From Sphingomicrobium clamense (GTDB lineage Bacteria > Pseudomonadota > Alphaproteobacteria > Sphingomonadales > Sphingomonadaceae): 64,000 nucleotides of DNA. Positions 34,371-44,340 of this stretch are shown piece by piece. The stretch lies in assembly GCF_019264355.1 (NCBI RefSeq), contig NZ_JAHVAH010000001.1, positions 1,968,001-2,032,000 on the forward strand, given 5' to 3'. The notes under the pieces are model-generated. The model was not told the origin of the DNA and did no database searches. It worked only from the letters and a program-made list of their open reading frames with translations. Each line of letters begins with the position of its first letter. The first letter of the stretch is position 1. The translations under genes and the position numbers were made by a program.

Positions 34371-35972
34371 ATGAGCGATACGGCCAAACCCTGGTCGATG
34401 GCCAAGGTCGTCACCGCGTCGAGCGCGGGCACTGCCTTCGAATGGTACGACTTTTTTATTTTCGGCGCGCTGGCGTCGACCATCGGGCAGGTGTTTTTCG
34501 CCGGCCTTGGTGAAACCGCCGGTGTGCTTGCCGCGCTCGGCCTGTTCGCGGCGGGCTTCGCCTTCCGCCCGCTGGGTGCGATCATCTTCGGCGCGATGGG
34601 CGACCGGGTGGGCCGCAAGGCCACTTTCCTAACCACCGTCAGCCTCATGGGCGGCGCGACCTTCGCGATCGGCCTGCTGCCGAGCTATGCGACGGCGGGC
34701 ATCATCGCTCCCATCCTCCTCATCATCCTGCGCATCTGCCAGGGCGCGGCGCTGGGCGGCGAATATGGCGGCGCGGCGATCTACGTCGCCGAACATGCCG
34801 ATGACGACAAGCGCGGCGCGGCGACCGGCTGGATCCAGTCGTCTGCCGCCTTCGGCCTGATCGCGGCACTGCTCGTCATCTACTTCACCCGCACCACGGT
34901 TGGCGAAGAAGCCTTCCTCGAATGGGGCTGGCGCGTGCCCTTCCTCGTCTCGGTGCTGCTGCTTCTCATCTCGGTGTGGATGCGCCTCAAGCTTTCCGAG
35001 AGCCCCGCCTTCCAGAAGCTGCAGGCCGAGGGCGAAGTCACCAAGACCCCGCTTCGCGAAGCCTTTGCCGAGAAGGAAAGCCTCAAGAAGGTACTGACCG
35101 CCTTCTTTGCCTTCATGGCCGCTCAGGGAGCGCTTTGGTATTGCGCCTTCTTCTACGTGCAGGTCTTCCTCGAACGAAATCTCGGCGTGCCGGGCGCGGA
35201 GGTGAATTGGATCATCCTCATCGTCACGGTCATCTCGGCCCCGCTCTACGTCTTCTTCGGCTGGCTGTCGGACAAGGTGGGCAGGAAGCCGGTCATGCTC
35301 GGTGGCATGATCCTCGGCCTCGTCTCCTTCTGGCCGGGTTTCCACGCCATCGCCGACGCCGTGAACCCGCAGCTTGCACGCGCCAGCGCCGAAAACCCGG
35401 TAGTGGTCGAGACCGATCTTGCGACCTGCACCTCGCAGTTCAATCCGACCGGCACCGCCGAATTCACCAGCGCCTGCGACCTCGTGTCGAAGGCGGTGAT
35501 CGACGCCGGCGTGGGATATGAACGTGTCGCGTCCGAGGACGGAATGACCCGCGTCAGCGTCGGCGACTATGTCATCACGCCCGCGAGCGATGGCGCGATT
35601 GCCGCCAACGAGCTCGATGCGGCTCTGACGGCGGCGGGCTATCCCGAGGCGGCCAATCCGGACGAAATGGATCATGCCACGCTCTATTTCTGGCTGATCG
35701 TCTTCACGGTGGCCGCCACGTCGCTCTACGGCCCGCAGGCCGCAGCACTGGTCGAGATGTTCCCGACCCGCACGCGCTACACCGCGATGAGCCTGCCCTA
35801 CCACATCGGCACGGGCTGGGTCGGCGGCTTCCTGCCGGTTACCGCCTTCGCGATCGTCGCGGCGACGGGCAATATCTACGCCGGTCTCTGGTATCCGATT
35901 TTCTTCGTCGGTCTATCGGTGGTCTGCGCGCTGATCTTCTGGCGCGAAAAGCACGGACAGCCGCTTCACTAG
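34371..35972 (+). CDS. MHS-family metabolite:H+ symporter with ~100-aa insert
   Basis: A 533-residue major facilitator transporter of the metabolite:H+ symporter subfamily (ProP/ShiA/KgtP group): SSAGTAFEWYDFFIFGALAS, GAMGDRVGRKATFLTT, LGGEYGGAAIYVAEHA and FGWLSDKVGRKPVM. Between the eighth and ninth helices there is a polar insertion of about 100 residues (around residues 325-425, with two Cys and many acidic residues). Typical members are about 430 aa, so the insert explains the extra length. Substrate unknown. Confidence 0.88.
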   Translation: MSDTAKPWSMAKVVTASSAGTAFEWYDFFIFGALASTIGQVFFAGLGETAGVLAALGLFAAGFAFRPLGAIIFGAMGDRVGRKATFLTTVSLMGGATFAIGLLPSYATAGIIAPILLIILRICQGAALGGEYGGAAIYVAEHADDDKRGAATGWIQSSAAFGLIAALLVIYFTRTTVGEEAFLEWGWRVPFLVSVLLLLISVWMRLKLSESPAFQKLQAEGEVTKTPLREAFAEKESLKKVLTAFFAFMAAQGALWYCAFFYVQVFLERNLGVPGAEVNWIILIVTVISAPLYVFFGWLSDKVGRKPVMLGGMILGLVSFWPGFHAIADAVNPQLARASAENPVVVETDLATCTSQFNPTGTAEFTSACDLVSKAVIDAGVGYERVASEDGMTRVSVGDYVITPASDGAIAANELDAALTAAGYPEAANPDEMDHATLYFWLIVFTVAATSLYGPQAAALVEMFPTRTRYTAMSLPYHIGTGWVGGFLPVTAFAIVAATGNIYAGLWYPIFFVGLSVVCALIFWREKHGQPLH

Positions 35973-35984
35973 GAGTTGCGATCC

Positions 35985-36605
35985 TCAGGCTTTCATGGCG
36001 GCGGCTGCGCGAGCGGTCGCCGCCACTTTTTTGAGGTCCGCATCGCCCTTTGGCAGGATCCAGCTGCCACCGACGCACAGCACATTGGGATGGTCGAGCC
36101 ACTCCTGCGCCGTGTCTTCCCTGATGCCGCCCGTCGGGCAAAACTTGATCCCGCCGAACGGCCCGGCGAGCGATTTGAGCGCTGGCAGGCCGCCATTGGC
36201 CTCGGCGGGGAAGAACTTGAAATGATCGAGCCCCATGTCGCGCCCGCGCATGATGTCGGTAGCGGTGGCGACACCCGGCAGCAACGGCACGCGCTTGTCT
36301 TCGGCGGCGCGGGCAACCCCTTCGGTCAGCCCCGGCGAGACGATGAACTCGGCGCCATAATCCATGGCTTCGTAGAGCATGACCGCGTCGAGCACGGTGC
36401 CCGCCCCCACGACCGCGCCCTCGACGCTCGCCATCTTCTCCATGTCCTTGAGCGCGTTCTCGGTGCGTAGCGTGACTTCGAGCACGCGAAGCCCCGCGCC
36501 CACCAGCGTTTCGGCCAACTCGACAGGGTCGAAGCTGCCGTCGAGAACCAGCACGGGGATGACGGGCGAGAGGCGCATGACCTCCCCGATCTTGCGGCGG
36601 CTCAT
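35985..36605 (-). CDS. eda: 2-dehydro-3-deoxy-6-phosphogluconate aldolase (KDPG aldolase)
   Basis: Cleaves KDPG to pyruvate and glyceraldehyde-3-phosphate, the last Entner-Doudoroff step. The 206-residue class I aldolase shows PVIPVLVLDGSFDPVELAET, catalytic Glu in LRVLEVTLRTENAL, DHFKFFPAEANGG and the Schiff-base Lys in IKFCPTGGI. The ATG at 36605 overlaps the edd stop by 4 bp (ATGA), so it is the last gene of zwf-pgl-edd-eda. It converges on the MHS transporter gene. Confidence 0.95.
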   Translation of the reverse strand: MSRRKIGEVMRLSPVIPVLVLDGSFDPVELAETLVGAGLRVLEVTLRTENALKDMEKMASVEGAVVGAGTVLDAVMLYEAMDYGAEFIVSPGLTEGVARAAEDKRVPLLPGVATATDIMRGRDMGLDHFKFFPAEANGGLPALKSLAGPFGGIKFCPTGGIREDTAQEWLDHPNVLCVGGSWILPKGDADLKKVAATARAAAAMKA

Positions 36606-38413
36606 AGGGATTCCTCCATGGCGTGAAGCATCGCCGACCCGCCCTTTTCGGCATCGTCGGCATGATGGCGGAACAGCGCGAACAATTCGCGCCCGGTCCC
36701 CACCGGCTGCGGCGGCGCCTCGGCAGGCTCGCGTGAGTCGAGATCGGCAATGGTCGACAGGCTCCCGGTCGTCGCACACAGCTTGACCACATCGCCATCG
36801 CGCAGCCGCGACAGCGGTCCATCGCCGAGCGCCTCGGGACAGCAGTGGATCGCCGCAGGCACCTTGCCCGACGCCCCGCTCATGCGCCCATCGGTGATCA
36901 ACGCCACGCGATGCCCGCGATCCTGAAGCACGCCGAGCGGCGGGGTCAGCTTGTGGAGTTCGGGCATGCCGTTGGCGCGCGGGCCCTGGAAACGCACGAC
37001 GACCACGACATCCTTGTCGAGCTCGCCCGCCTCGAAGGCGGTTACCACGTCCTTCTGATCCTCGAACACGCGGCACGGCGCCTCGATGGTCCAGCGCTCT
37101 TCGTCGACCGCGCTGGTCTTGAAGCAGGCGCGCCCGAGATTACCGGTGACCAGCCGCATCCCGCCATCAGGCTGGAAGGCGTCGGCGACGCCGCGCAGGA
37201 TGGTCTCGTCGCCGCTCTTTTCGACCGTCCTCCAGACGATATCGTCGCCATCCTCTTCGGGCGTCGTCATTGCGCCCTCGAAGCTGTCGCTGCCCGCCGA
37301 CAAGATGTCGCCGTGCAGCAAGCCGTTCTCGATCAGCTCGCGCGCCACGAAGGCGAGCCCGCCGGCATGGTGGAAGTCGTTCACGTCTCCCGATCCGTTG
37401 GGATAGACGCGCGCCAGGAGCGGCACGGCTGCGCTCAAATCCGCGAAGTCCTGCCAATCGACGAAGATGCCCGCCGCGCGGGCGATGGCGGGAATATGCA
37501 GCGCATGGTTGGTCGATCCGCCCGTTGCGAGCAGCCCGATGATCGCATTGACGATCGCGCGTTCGTCGACACAGTGGCCGAGCATGCGCTTTTCCTCGCC
37601 GCTAATCTCGACAAGGCGATGGACGGCAGCCCGGGTCAGTCCGGGCCGCAGGCGGCTGCCCGGGTTGGCGAACGCCGCACCCGGGACGTGAAGCCCCATC
37701 AGCTCCATCATCATCTGGTTGGAGTTGGCAGTGCCGTAGAAGGTGCAGGTGCCCTGCCCGTGATAGCTCGCGCTCTCGGCCGCCAGCAGTTCGTCCTTGG
37801 TCGCCTTGCCCTCGGCGAAGAGCTGTCGGACCCGCTGCTTTTCCTTGTTCGCGAGCCCTGAAGGCATCGGACCGGCGGGCACGAAAATCGCGGGCAGATG
37901 ACCGAAGCGCAGCGCACCGATGAGCAGCCCCGGCACGATCTTGTCGCAAATGCCGAGCATCGCGACTCCGTCGAACATGCCGTGGCTCAATGCGATGGCC
38001 GTGCCGCCCGCAATGTTGTCGCGGCTGAAAAGCGACAGGTCCATGCCGGGCTGGCCCTGCGTCACTCCGTCACACATGGCGGGTACGCCGCCCGCGACCT
38101 GCGCGGTGGCCCCGACTTCGCGCGCGAACAGCTTCATCTGCTCGGGGTAGCGATAATAAGGCGCATGAGCGCTCAGCATGTCGTTATAGGCGGTGACGAT
38201 CCCGAGGTTGGGCCCTTGGAACGTCCGGATCGCCGTCTTGTCGTCGCCAGCCGCTGCGAAGCCGTGCGCGAAGTTGCCGCAACTCAGTGCCTTGCGGTCG
38301 ATCCCCCGCGCTGCCTCGTCCGTGACATGGTCGAGATAGCGTTTACGCCCCGGCTTCGACCGCTCGATGACGCGGTCGGTGACGGCGGCGATGCGGGGAT
38401 CGAGCCTCGGCAT
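36602..38413 (-). CDS. edd: 6-phosphogluconate dehydratase
   Basis: [4Fe-4S] dehydratase of the IlvD/Edd family making KDPG from 6-phosphogluconate. The 603-residue protein has the cluster Cys residues in MCDGVTQGQPGMDLSLFSRD, LGICDKIVPG and the CTFYGTANSN segment, and the C-terminal LITDGRMSGASGKVPAAIH. It follows pgl at 3 bp and overlaps eda by 4 bp. Confidence 0.96.
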   Translation of the reverse strand: MPRLDPRIAAVTDRVIERSKPGRKRYLDHVTDEAARGIDRKALSCGNFAHGFAAAGDDKTAIRTFQGPNLGIVTAYNDMLSAHAPYYRYPEQMKLFAREVGATAQVAGGVPAMCDGVTQGQPGMDLSLFSRDNIAGGTAIALSHGMFDGVAMLGICDKIVPGLLIGALRFGHLPAIFVPAGPMPSGLANKEKQRVRQLFAEGKATKDELLAAESASYHGQGTCTFYGTANSNQMMMELMGLHVPGAAFANPGSRLRPGLTRAAVHRLVEISGEEKRMLGHCVDERAIVNAIIGLLATGGSTNHALHIPAIARAAGIFVDWQDFADLSAAVPLLARVYPNGSGDVNDFHHAGGLAFVARELIENGLLHGDILSAGSDSFEGAMTTPEEDGDDIVWRTVEKSGDETILRGVADAFQPDGGMRLVTGNLGRACFKTSAVDEERWTIEAPCRVFEDQKDVVTAFEAGELDKDVVVVVRFQGPRANGMPELHKLTPPLGVLQDRGHRVALITDGRMSGASGKVPAAIHCCPEALGDGPLSRLRDGDVVKLCATTGSLSTIADLDSREPAEAPPQPVGTGRELFALFRHHADDAEKGGSAMLHAMEESL

Positions 38414-38416
38414 GGG

Positions 38417-39121
38417 TCAGGGCGCCCAGTGCACGTCGATGGGGAATTCGGTCTCGGCCAGCACGCGCCCGATCGGCAGCTTGGACGACTGGCCATCCTC
38501 GATCGCGCCTTCCAGGATCTCGCGCTTCTCCTGCCCCGTGATGGTGATGATGATGGTGCGTGCCTGGAGGATCGCCGAACGGGTCAGCGACAGGCGCTCG
38601 ACTGCTGCCCCTTCGGGCATCGGGTCGGGCTTGATGCCCATCACCAGCTTGCCCTTGGGCGCGTCCATCGCATCGTCCAGATCGGGGCCGGGGAAGAGCG
38701 AGGCAGTGTGCCCGTCCGTGCCCATGCCCAGCCAGACGAGATCGGGCGGCCACTTGAGGCTCTTGAGCCGGGCATCGGCGGCGTGACCCGCCATGACATA
38801 GTCCTCTGCGCCCTCGGCATAGATCGGATAGACGCGCGCGCCGAGCGGGAGGAAAGTCTGCGCGATCCCCTTGATGTTCGATCGCTCGTCATCGACCGGC
38901 ACCAGCCGCTCGTCGCCCGGGATGATCGTCACGCGCTTCCACGGCAGCTTCTTCTCGGCGAGCTTCTCGTAGACCGGCTTGGGGGTCGAGCCGCCGGGGA
39001 AGGCCAGCAGGCACTCGCCCCGCGCGTCGATCGCGCTTTCGATGATGAAGGCGATATCGCCCGCGACGGCATCGGCCATCTCGTCGACATCGTCATAGTC
39101 CCAGAATTCGACTTCAATCAT
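38417..39121 (-). CDS. pgl: 6-phosphogluconolactonase
   Basis: Hydrolyses 6-phosphogluconolactone between Zwf and Edd. The 234-residue NagB-fold protein shows CLLAFPGGSTPKPVYEKLAE, KRVTIIPGDERLVPVDDERS and the catalytic-region LGMGTDGHTASLFPG. The ATG at 39121 gives the family length and overlaps the zwf stop by 8 bp; a longer upstream frame only re-reads zwf. Confidence 0.94.
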   Translation of the reverse strand: MIEVEFWDYDDVDEMADAVAGDIAFIIESAIDARGECLLAFPGGSTPKPVYEKLAEKKLPWKRVTIIPGDERLVPVDDERSNIKGIAQTFLPLGARVYPIYAEGAEDYVMAGHAADARLKSLKWPPDLVWLGMGTDGHTASLFPGPDLDDAMDAPKGKLVMGIKPDPMPEGAAVERLSLTRSAILQARTIIITITGQEKREILEGAIEDGQSSKLPIGRVLAETEFPIDVHWAP

Positions 39122-40541
39122 TCCATTCCCTTCTATCGCGCGCGACGAGGCCGATCGCGCTGTCCGGCCCTCGGCTGCCCGCGTCATATGTCTCGGGTGT
39201 CATACCGGCCTGTTCCCAAGCCGCCCTGAGCCCGTCAATCCATTCCCACTGCGCCTCGACCTCGTCGCGGCGAACGAACAGCGTGGGATCGCCCTCGACC
39301 AGGTCGAGGATCAATCGTTCGTAGGCGATGCGCCGACGATAGTCGGCGAACGCACCCTCCATCGTCACGTCCATCGCCACCTCGCGCAGGCGGATGCCTT
39401 TGCGGTCGAGCCCCGGACGCTTGGCCATCATCTTGAGCCGGATATTCTCTTCCGGCTGGATCGAGATCAGCAGCTCGTTCGGATGGGTCGTCGCGCCCGT
39501 GCCGGCAAAGATCGAATGCGGCACGCATTTGAACTGGATATGGACCTCGGTCTTGCGGCGCGCCAGCTTCTTGCCGTGACGCAGGTAGAAGGGCACACCC
39601 GCCCAGCGCCAATTGTCGACATGCGCCTTGAGCGCCACGAACGTCTCGGTGTCGGACTTTTCGCCCAGCTCTTTCAGGTAACCGTCATACTGACCGAGCA
39701 CGAATTCGTCCTTCGCCAGTTTCTCGGTCATCGGGCGCAGCGCTTTGAGCGCCTTCACCTTTTCTTCGCGCACCGAGGTCGGGTCGTAATTCGCCGGCGG
39801 CTCCATCGCGATCAGCGCCAGAAGCTGCAGCATGTGGTTCTGCAGCATGTCGCGCACCGCACCCGCGCCGTCATAATAGCCCGCGCGATCCTCGAGCCCG
39901 ACTTCCTCGGCCACCGTAATCTGCACATGGTCGATATGCGACGCGTTCCACAGCGGCTCGAACAACGAATTGGCAAAGCGCAGCGCGAGCAGGTTCTGGA
40001 CCGTCTCCTTTCCCAGATAATGGTCGATGCGGAAGGTGCGCTCCTCCGGAAAGGCCGTCGCCACCGCATCGTTGATGACCTTGCTCGATTCCAGGTCGGT
40101 CCCGAGCGGTTTTTCCAGTGCCAGTCGAACCTTGGGACCTGCGAGTCCCGATGCCTTCAAGTTCTCGATCGTCGGCTTGAACAACGACGGCGCGACCGAG
40201 AGGAAGATCGAAAGTCCCTTGTCGAGGTCGATCCGGCTTGCGAGCTCCTGATAGCCGTCGATGGTCGTCGCATCGATCGCCTGGTAGCTCAGCCGCTCGA
40301 CGAAGCCGTCGGCCGTGTCCTTCGCGTAGAAATCTTCGGGCAGATGCTCGCGCAGCGCTTCATGCGCCTGCTCGCGAAATTGCTCATCGTCCAGCTGGCT
40401 GCGCGCGGTGCCGATGATCGTGACGTCTTCGGGCAGCAAGCCGTCGGCATAGAGGCCATAGAGCGAGGGAAGCAGCATGCGGCGCGACAGGTCGCCGGTC
40501 GCCCCGAACAGCAGCAGCGTCGAAAAGCGCTCCTTGGTCAT
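39114..40541 (-). CDS. zwf: Glucose-6-phosphate 1-dehydrogenase
   Basis: First enzyme of the operon: oxidises glucose-6-phosphate with NADP+ (or NAD+) to the lactone. The 475-residue protein has the coenzyme fingerprint LLFGATGDLSRRMLLPSLYG, the active-site signature FRIDHYLGKETVQNLLALRF and substrate-site VRLALEKPLGTDLESSK. It leads zwf-pgl-edd-eda; overlapping or 3 bp junctions indicate one transcript. The promoter must lie in 40542-40633. Confidence 0.96.
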   Translation of the reverse strand: MTKERFSTLLLFGATGDLSRRMLLPSLYGLYADGLLPEDVTIIGTARSQLDDEQFREQAHEALREHLPEDFYAKDTADGFVERLSYQAIDATTIDGYQELASRIDLDKGLSIFLSVAPSLFKPTIENLKASGLAGPKVRLALEKPLGTDLESSKVINDAVATAFPEERTFRIDHYLGKETVQNLLALRFANSLFEPLWNASHIDHVQITVAEEVGLEDRAGYYDGAGAVRDMLQNHMLQLLALIAMEPPANYDPTSVREEKVKALKALRPMTEKLAKDEFVLGQYDGYLKELGEKSDTETFVALKAHVDNWRWAGVPFYLRHGKKLARRKTEVHIQFKCVPHSIFAGTGATTHPNELLISIQPEENIRLKMMAKRPGLDRKGIRLREVAMDVTMEGAFADYRRRIAYERLILDLVEGDPTLFVRRDEVEAQWEWIDGLRAAWEQAGMTPETYDAGSRGPDSAIGLVARDRREWND

Positions 40542-40633
40542 GCATTCCCCATTTTGCGTCGCGTGTTGCGCCTTTCATGGCGAAACGTCACGCCCTTGTG
40601 AACCTTCACCGCGCCTCGCCGGCCGGTGAATTG

Positions 40634-41362
40634 TTAGAATATCGCGTATTGGACGTAGCCATACCAAGCGACGTAGGGCCGCCCCTGCGCGTCACGAGCC
40701 GGATTGAAGCGCACTTTCTGTTCGACCAGGCGGCAGACCCACGCGTCGATATTGGGATTGATCCCGCGATTGACCTTGCAGTCGGTAGCGCGACCGTCGA
40801 CCTGGACACGAATGGCGACATAGACCGCCCCGTTCGACGGCCAGGCGCGCCGAATTTCCTTGGGGAAGTCGCGTTGCGTCAGCGTCGTCGACCGGATGAC
40901 CGAGGGACGCGTGCCGCCGCCTCCACCCTTGCCGTCACCGCCAGCGCCCGCGCCGGTTCCGTCACCCTGTCCGCCGGCGCCCGTGCCTTCGCCTTCCTCG
41001 TCCGACGCGCCCTGCGTGGCATCATTGCCTTCATTGGGCGTCGGCGACGCGACGATGGGATTGGGCGTGGGCGTAACGACCACCGGATCGGGTGCGACGA
41101 CAGGCGTGGCGTCGCTCTCGATATTCTTTTCCGATGCAGCGCCCTCTTCGCGCGGGGCAGCCTGTTCGATCTCGGGGATTTCCTCGATGATCGGCGGCGG
41201 CGGCTCGATCGCGACGTCGAACACTTCGATGCTGGCGCGGTCGGGCGGCCCCGTGACCACGGTCTTCGCAGTCATCGCCAATGCGGCCACGGCGACGTGC
41301 AGGCCGACGACGATCGCCACCGTGCCTGCCCGCTCTTTCCAGTCGATCTGCTCGCGATACAT
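40634..41362 (-). CDS. TonB-like energy transducer
   Basis: A 242-residue inner-membrane protein with one N-terminal helix (GTVAIVVGLHVAVAALAMTA), a Pro/Glu-rich and then Gly-rich periplasmic linker (residues 50-155) and a C-terminal TonB domain with RDFPKEIRRAWPSNGAVYVA, RVQVDGRATDCKVNRGINPN and VEQKVRFNPARDAQGRPY. It would pass proton-motive force to TonB receptors. Two Cys in the C-domain may form a disulphide. ExbB/ExbD are not adjacent, so it uses partners encoded elsewhere. Confidence 0.87.
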   Translation of the reverse strand: MYREQIDWKERAGTVAIVVGLHVAVAALAMTAKTVVTGPPDRASIEVFDVAIEPPPPIIEEIPEIEQAAPREEGAASEKNIESDATPVVAPDPVVVTPTPNPIVASPTPNEGNDATQGASDEEGEGTGAGGQGDGTGAGAGGDGKGGGGGTRPSVIRSTTLTQRDFPKEIRRAWPSNGAVYVAIRVQVDGRATDCKVNRGINPNIDAWVCRLVEQKVRFNPARDAQGRPYVAWYGYVQYAIF

Positions 41363-41397
41363 GAGCGACCAACGCCCGCGGGCGCCGGGGTTTCCTT

Positions 41398-43341
41398 TTA
41401 GTCTCTCGCGCGGATCCGAGCCGCAATCTGCTCGACGATGGACTTAGCCGCGTCTTCAGCGCTCATCGCGACCGTATCGACCCGGATTTCGGGGTTTTCC
41501 GGGGCTTCGTACGGGCTGTCGATCCCGGTGAAGTTGGGCAGTTTGCCCGCGCGTGCCTTGGCGTAGAGGCCCTTCACGTCCCGTTCTTCGGCCACTTCGA
41601 GCGGCGTATCGACATAGACTTCGACGAATTCGCCGTCGCCCAGCATCCGTCGCACCATCTCGCGCTCCGCACGGAAGGGCGAGATGAAGGCGGTCAGGAC
41701 AATCAGCCCGGCATCGGTCATCAGCTTGGCGACCTCGCCGATGCGGCGGATATTCTCCACGCGGTCGGCGTCGGTGAAGCCAAGATCCTTGTTGAGCCCG
41801 TGGCGCACATTGTCACCGTCGAGTAGGAAGGTGTGACGCCCGCGCGCCGCCAACTCCTTTTCGACTAGGTTGGCGATGGTCGACTTGCCCGAGCCCGACA
41901 GGCCCGTGAACCACAACACGAGCGGCTTCTGACCCTTCAATTCGGCATGCGTGTCGCGACCGACATCCAGTTCCTGGTGGTGGATATTGAGCGAACGGCG
42001 CAGCGCGAAATGGATCATCCCCGCGGCTACCGTGCGGTTGGTCATCTTGTCGATCAGGATGAAACCGCCAAGCGAGCGGTTGGGCGGCCCGCCCTCTTCG
42101 TCCTTGTAGGGCTCGAACGGGATATCGCGGTTGGTCGCGATCTCGACCACGCCGATCTCGTTGAGCTCGAGCGTCTTGGCGGCCAGCTCGTCGAGCGTGT
42201 TGACGTCGACGCGATATTTGGGCGGCTGGACGCGCGCGGTGACCGTCTCGGTCCCCGTCTTGAGCCAATAGCCACGCCCCGGCAGCATCGCTTCTTCGTC
42301 CATCCACACCAGGCTGGCCTCGAACTGGTCGGCGGCCTGCGGCGGGTCCTTGGCGTCCGCGATCACGTCGCCACGCGAGCAATCGACCTCATCCTCCAGC
42401 GTCAGCGTCACCGACTGGCCCGCAATTGCTTCGTCGAGATCGCCGTCCATGGTGACGATCCGCTCGATCCGGCTGGTCTTGCCCGACGGCACGATGCGGA
42501 CCTCGTCGCCCGGGCGCACGCGGCCACCGGCAATCTGCCCGGCAAAGCCGCGAAAGTCCTGGTTGGGGCGATTGACCCACTGGACCGGCATGCGGAAGGC
42601 GCCGCTGGCGGCCTCGTCGCTGTCCGCTTCCAGTTCGACCGTCTCGAGAATTTCGAGCAAATGCGGACCGTCATACCAGTCCATCGCTGCGCTATTTTCG
42701 GCGATATTGTCGCCCTTGAGCGCCGACATCGGGATCGCGGTCCAGTCCTCGATGCCGAGGCTGTCTGCGAAATCGCGATAGTCCGCGACGATCTTGAGGA
42801 AGGTGTCGCGATCGTCATCGACCGCATCCATCTTGTTGACCGCCACCACCAGCTTGCGAATGCCGACCAGGTTGGTGAGGTAGCTGTGACGCTTGGTCTG
42901 CGTGCTCAACCCCTTGCGCGCATCGACCAGCAGCACCGCCAGTTCGGCGGTCGAGGCGCCGGTCACCATGTTGCGCGTATACTGCTCGTGCCCCGGCGTA
43001 TCCGCGACGATGAACTTGCGCTTCGGCGTCGAGAAATAGCGATAGGCGACGTCGATCGTGATGCCCTGCTCGCGTTCGGCCGACAGGCCGTCGACCAGCA
43101 GCGCATAATCGATCTCTTCGCCCTGCGTGCCGACTGCCTTGCTGTCGGACGCCAGGTCGTCGAGCTGGTCGGCATGGATCTGCTTCGTGTCATGGAGCAG
43201 GCGGCCGATAAGGGTCGACTTGCCATCGTCCACGCTGCCGCAGGTGATGAAACGCAACAGCGACTTGTCGCGCTGCTTGGCGAGATAAGCATCGATGTCC
43301 TGCTCGACCAGCAGCCGCTCTTCGTCGATCGGGCGCGCCAT
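41398..43341 (-). CDS. cysNC: Bifunctional sulfate adenylyltransferase subunit 1 / APS kinase CysNC
   Basis: A fusion for sulfate activation. The N-terminal GTPase half (residues ~1-450) shows [19 protein letters not shown] (G1), [17 protein letters not shown] (G3) and NKMDAV (G4); it drives ATP sulfurylase. The C-terminal half (from ~residue 450) is APS kinase with the P-loop [20 protein letters not shown], making PAPS. Length 647 aa is standard for CysNC. Start ATG at 43341 overlaps the cysD stop by one base (TAATG). Confidence 0.95.
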   Translation of the reverse strand: MARPIDEERLLVEQDIDAYLAKQRDKSLLRFITCGSVDDGKSTLIGRLLHDTKQIHADQLDDLASDSKAVGTQGEEIDYALLVDGLSAEREQGITIDVAYRYFSTPKRKFIVADTPGHEQYTRNMVTGASTAELAVLLVDARKGLSTQTKRHSYLTNLVGIRKLVVAVNKMDAVDDDRDTFLKIVADYRDFADSLGIEDWTAIPMSALKGDNIAENSAAMDWYDGPHLLEILETVELEADSDEAASGAFRMPVQWVNRPNQDFRGFAGQIAGGRVRPGDEVRIVPSGKTSRIERIVTMDGDLDEAIAGQSVTLTLEDEVDCSRGDVIADAKDPPQAADQFEASLVWMDEEAMLPGRGYWLKTGTETVTARVQPPKYRVDVNTLDELAAKTLELNEIGVVEIATNRDIPFEPYKDEEGGPPNRSLGGFILIDKMTNRTVAAGMIHFALRRSLNIHHQELDVGRDTHAELKGQKPLVLWFTGLSGSGKSTIANLVEKELAARGRHTFLLDGDNVRHGLNKDLGFTDADRVENIRRIGEVAKLMTDAGLIVLTAFISPFRAEREMVRRMLGDGEFVEVYVDTPLEVAEERDVKGLYAKARAGKLPNFTGIDSPYEAPENPEIRVDTVAMSAEDAAKSIVEQIAARIRARD

Positions 43342-44243
43342 TAGAAGTAGCCCTCCTGCTTCTTCTTCTCCATCGAACCGGCACCCGCATCGCGATCGAT
43401 CACGCGCCCCTGCCGTTCGCTGGTCGAGGTCAGCAGCATTTCCTGGACGACCTTCTCGATGGTGTCGGCCTCGCTCTCGACCGCACCGGACAGCGGGTAG
43501 CAGCCGAGCGTCCTGAAGCGGATCGAGCGCATCTCCGGCTCCTCGCCCTCTTCGAGACGAAAGCGTTCGTCGTCGACCATCAGGAGCAGCCCGTCGCGCT
43601 CGACCGTCGGGCGCTGCTGCGCGGTATAGAGCGGCACGATTTCGATGCCTTCCGCCAGGATGTACTGCCAGATGTCGAGCTCGGTCCAGTTGGACAGCGG
43701 GAAGACGCGCATGCTCTCGCCCGGCGCTTTCTTCACATTGTAATGCGACCAGAGTTCGGGGCGCTGGGCCTTGGGCTCCCAGCGATGATTTTTGGTGCGG
43801 AAGGAGAAGACGCGCTCCTTCGCCCGGCTCTTTTCCTCGTCGCGCCGCGCCCCGCCAAAGGCCGCGTCGAAGCCATATTTGTCGAGTGCCTGCTTGAGCC
43901 CTTCGGTCTTCCACATGTCGGTGTGCAAGGGGCCGTGATCGAAGGGGTTGATCTTCTTCTCGACCGCCTCGGGATTGCGGTAAACGAGCAATTCGATCCC
44001 GTCCTCGTTGCCGACCTTTTCGCGCAGCGCGTACATGTCCTGGAATTTCCAGGTCGTGTCGACGTGCAGCAGCGGAAAGGGCAACGGGCCGGGATAGAAG
44101 GCCTTGCGCGCCACGTGCAGCAGGACCGCGCTATCCTTTCCGATCGAGTAGAGCATCACCGGCTTTTCAGCCTCGGCGACGGTCTCGCGGAAAATCTGGA
44201 TGGCTTCGGCCTCAAGCCGTTGAAGGTGCGACAAATTACTCAT
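43341..44243 (-). CDS. cysD: Sulfate adenylyltransferase subunit 2 CysD
   Basis: ATP sulfurylase catalytic subunit, a PP-loop enzyme that adenylates sulfate. The 300-residue protein has the PP motif [36 protein letters not shown] and [20 protein letters not shown], ending with the [20 protein letters not shown] tail. It is first in the cysD-cysNC operon. PAPS reductase and sulfite reductase genes are not nearby. Confidence 0.96.
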   Translation of the reverse strand: MSNLSHLQRLEAEAIQIFRETVAEAEKPVMLYSIGKDSAVLLHVARKAFYPGPLPFPLLHVDTTWKFQDMYALREKVGNEDGIELLVYRNPEAVEKKINPFDHGPLHTDMWKTEGLKQALDKYGFDAAFGGARRDEEKSRAKERVFSFRTKNHRWEPKAQRPELWSHYNVKKAPGESMRVFPLSNWTELDIWQYILAEGIEIVPLYTAQQRPTVERDGLLLMVDDERFRLEEGEEPEMRSIRFRTLGCYPLSGAVESEADTIEKVVQEMLLTSTSERQGRVIDRDAGAGSMEKKKQEGYF

Positions 44244-44293
44244 GATGGCGGGCTAGTAATGGGACTGGACTTGCGATCAACCCCAAAAACGAA

Positions 44294-44317
44294 AAGGGCC
44301 CGCCGTAGCGAGCCCTT
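44294..44317 (-). terminator. Terminator of the autotransporter-barrel gene
   Basis: On the minus strand AAGGGCTCGC-tacg-GCGGGCCCTT forms a stem of nine pairs with one mismatch, followed by TTCGTTTTT. It lies 24 bp beyond the stop of the minus-strand barrel gene and before the cysD promoter. Confidence 0.65.
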
Positions 44318-44340
44318 CCCCTGTTGAACCCCGTCCAGCC

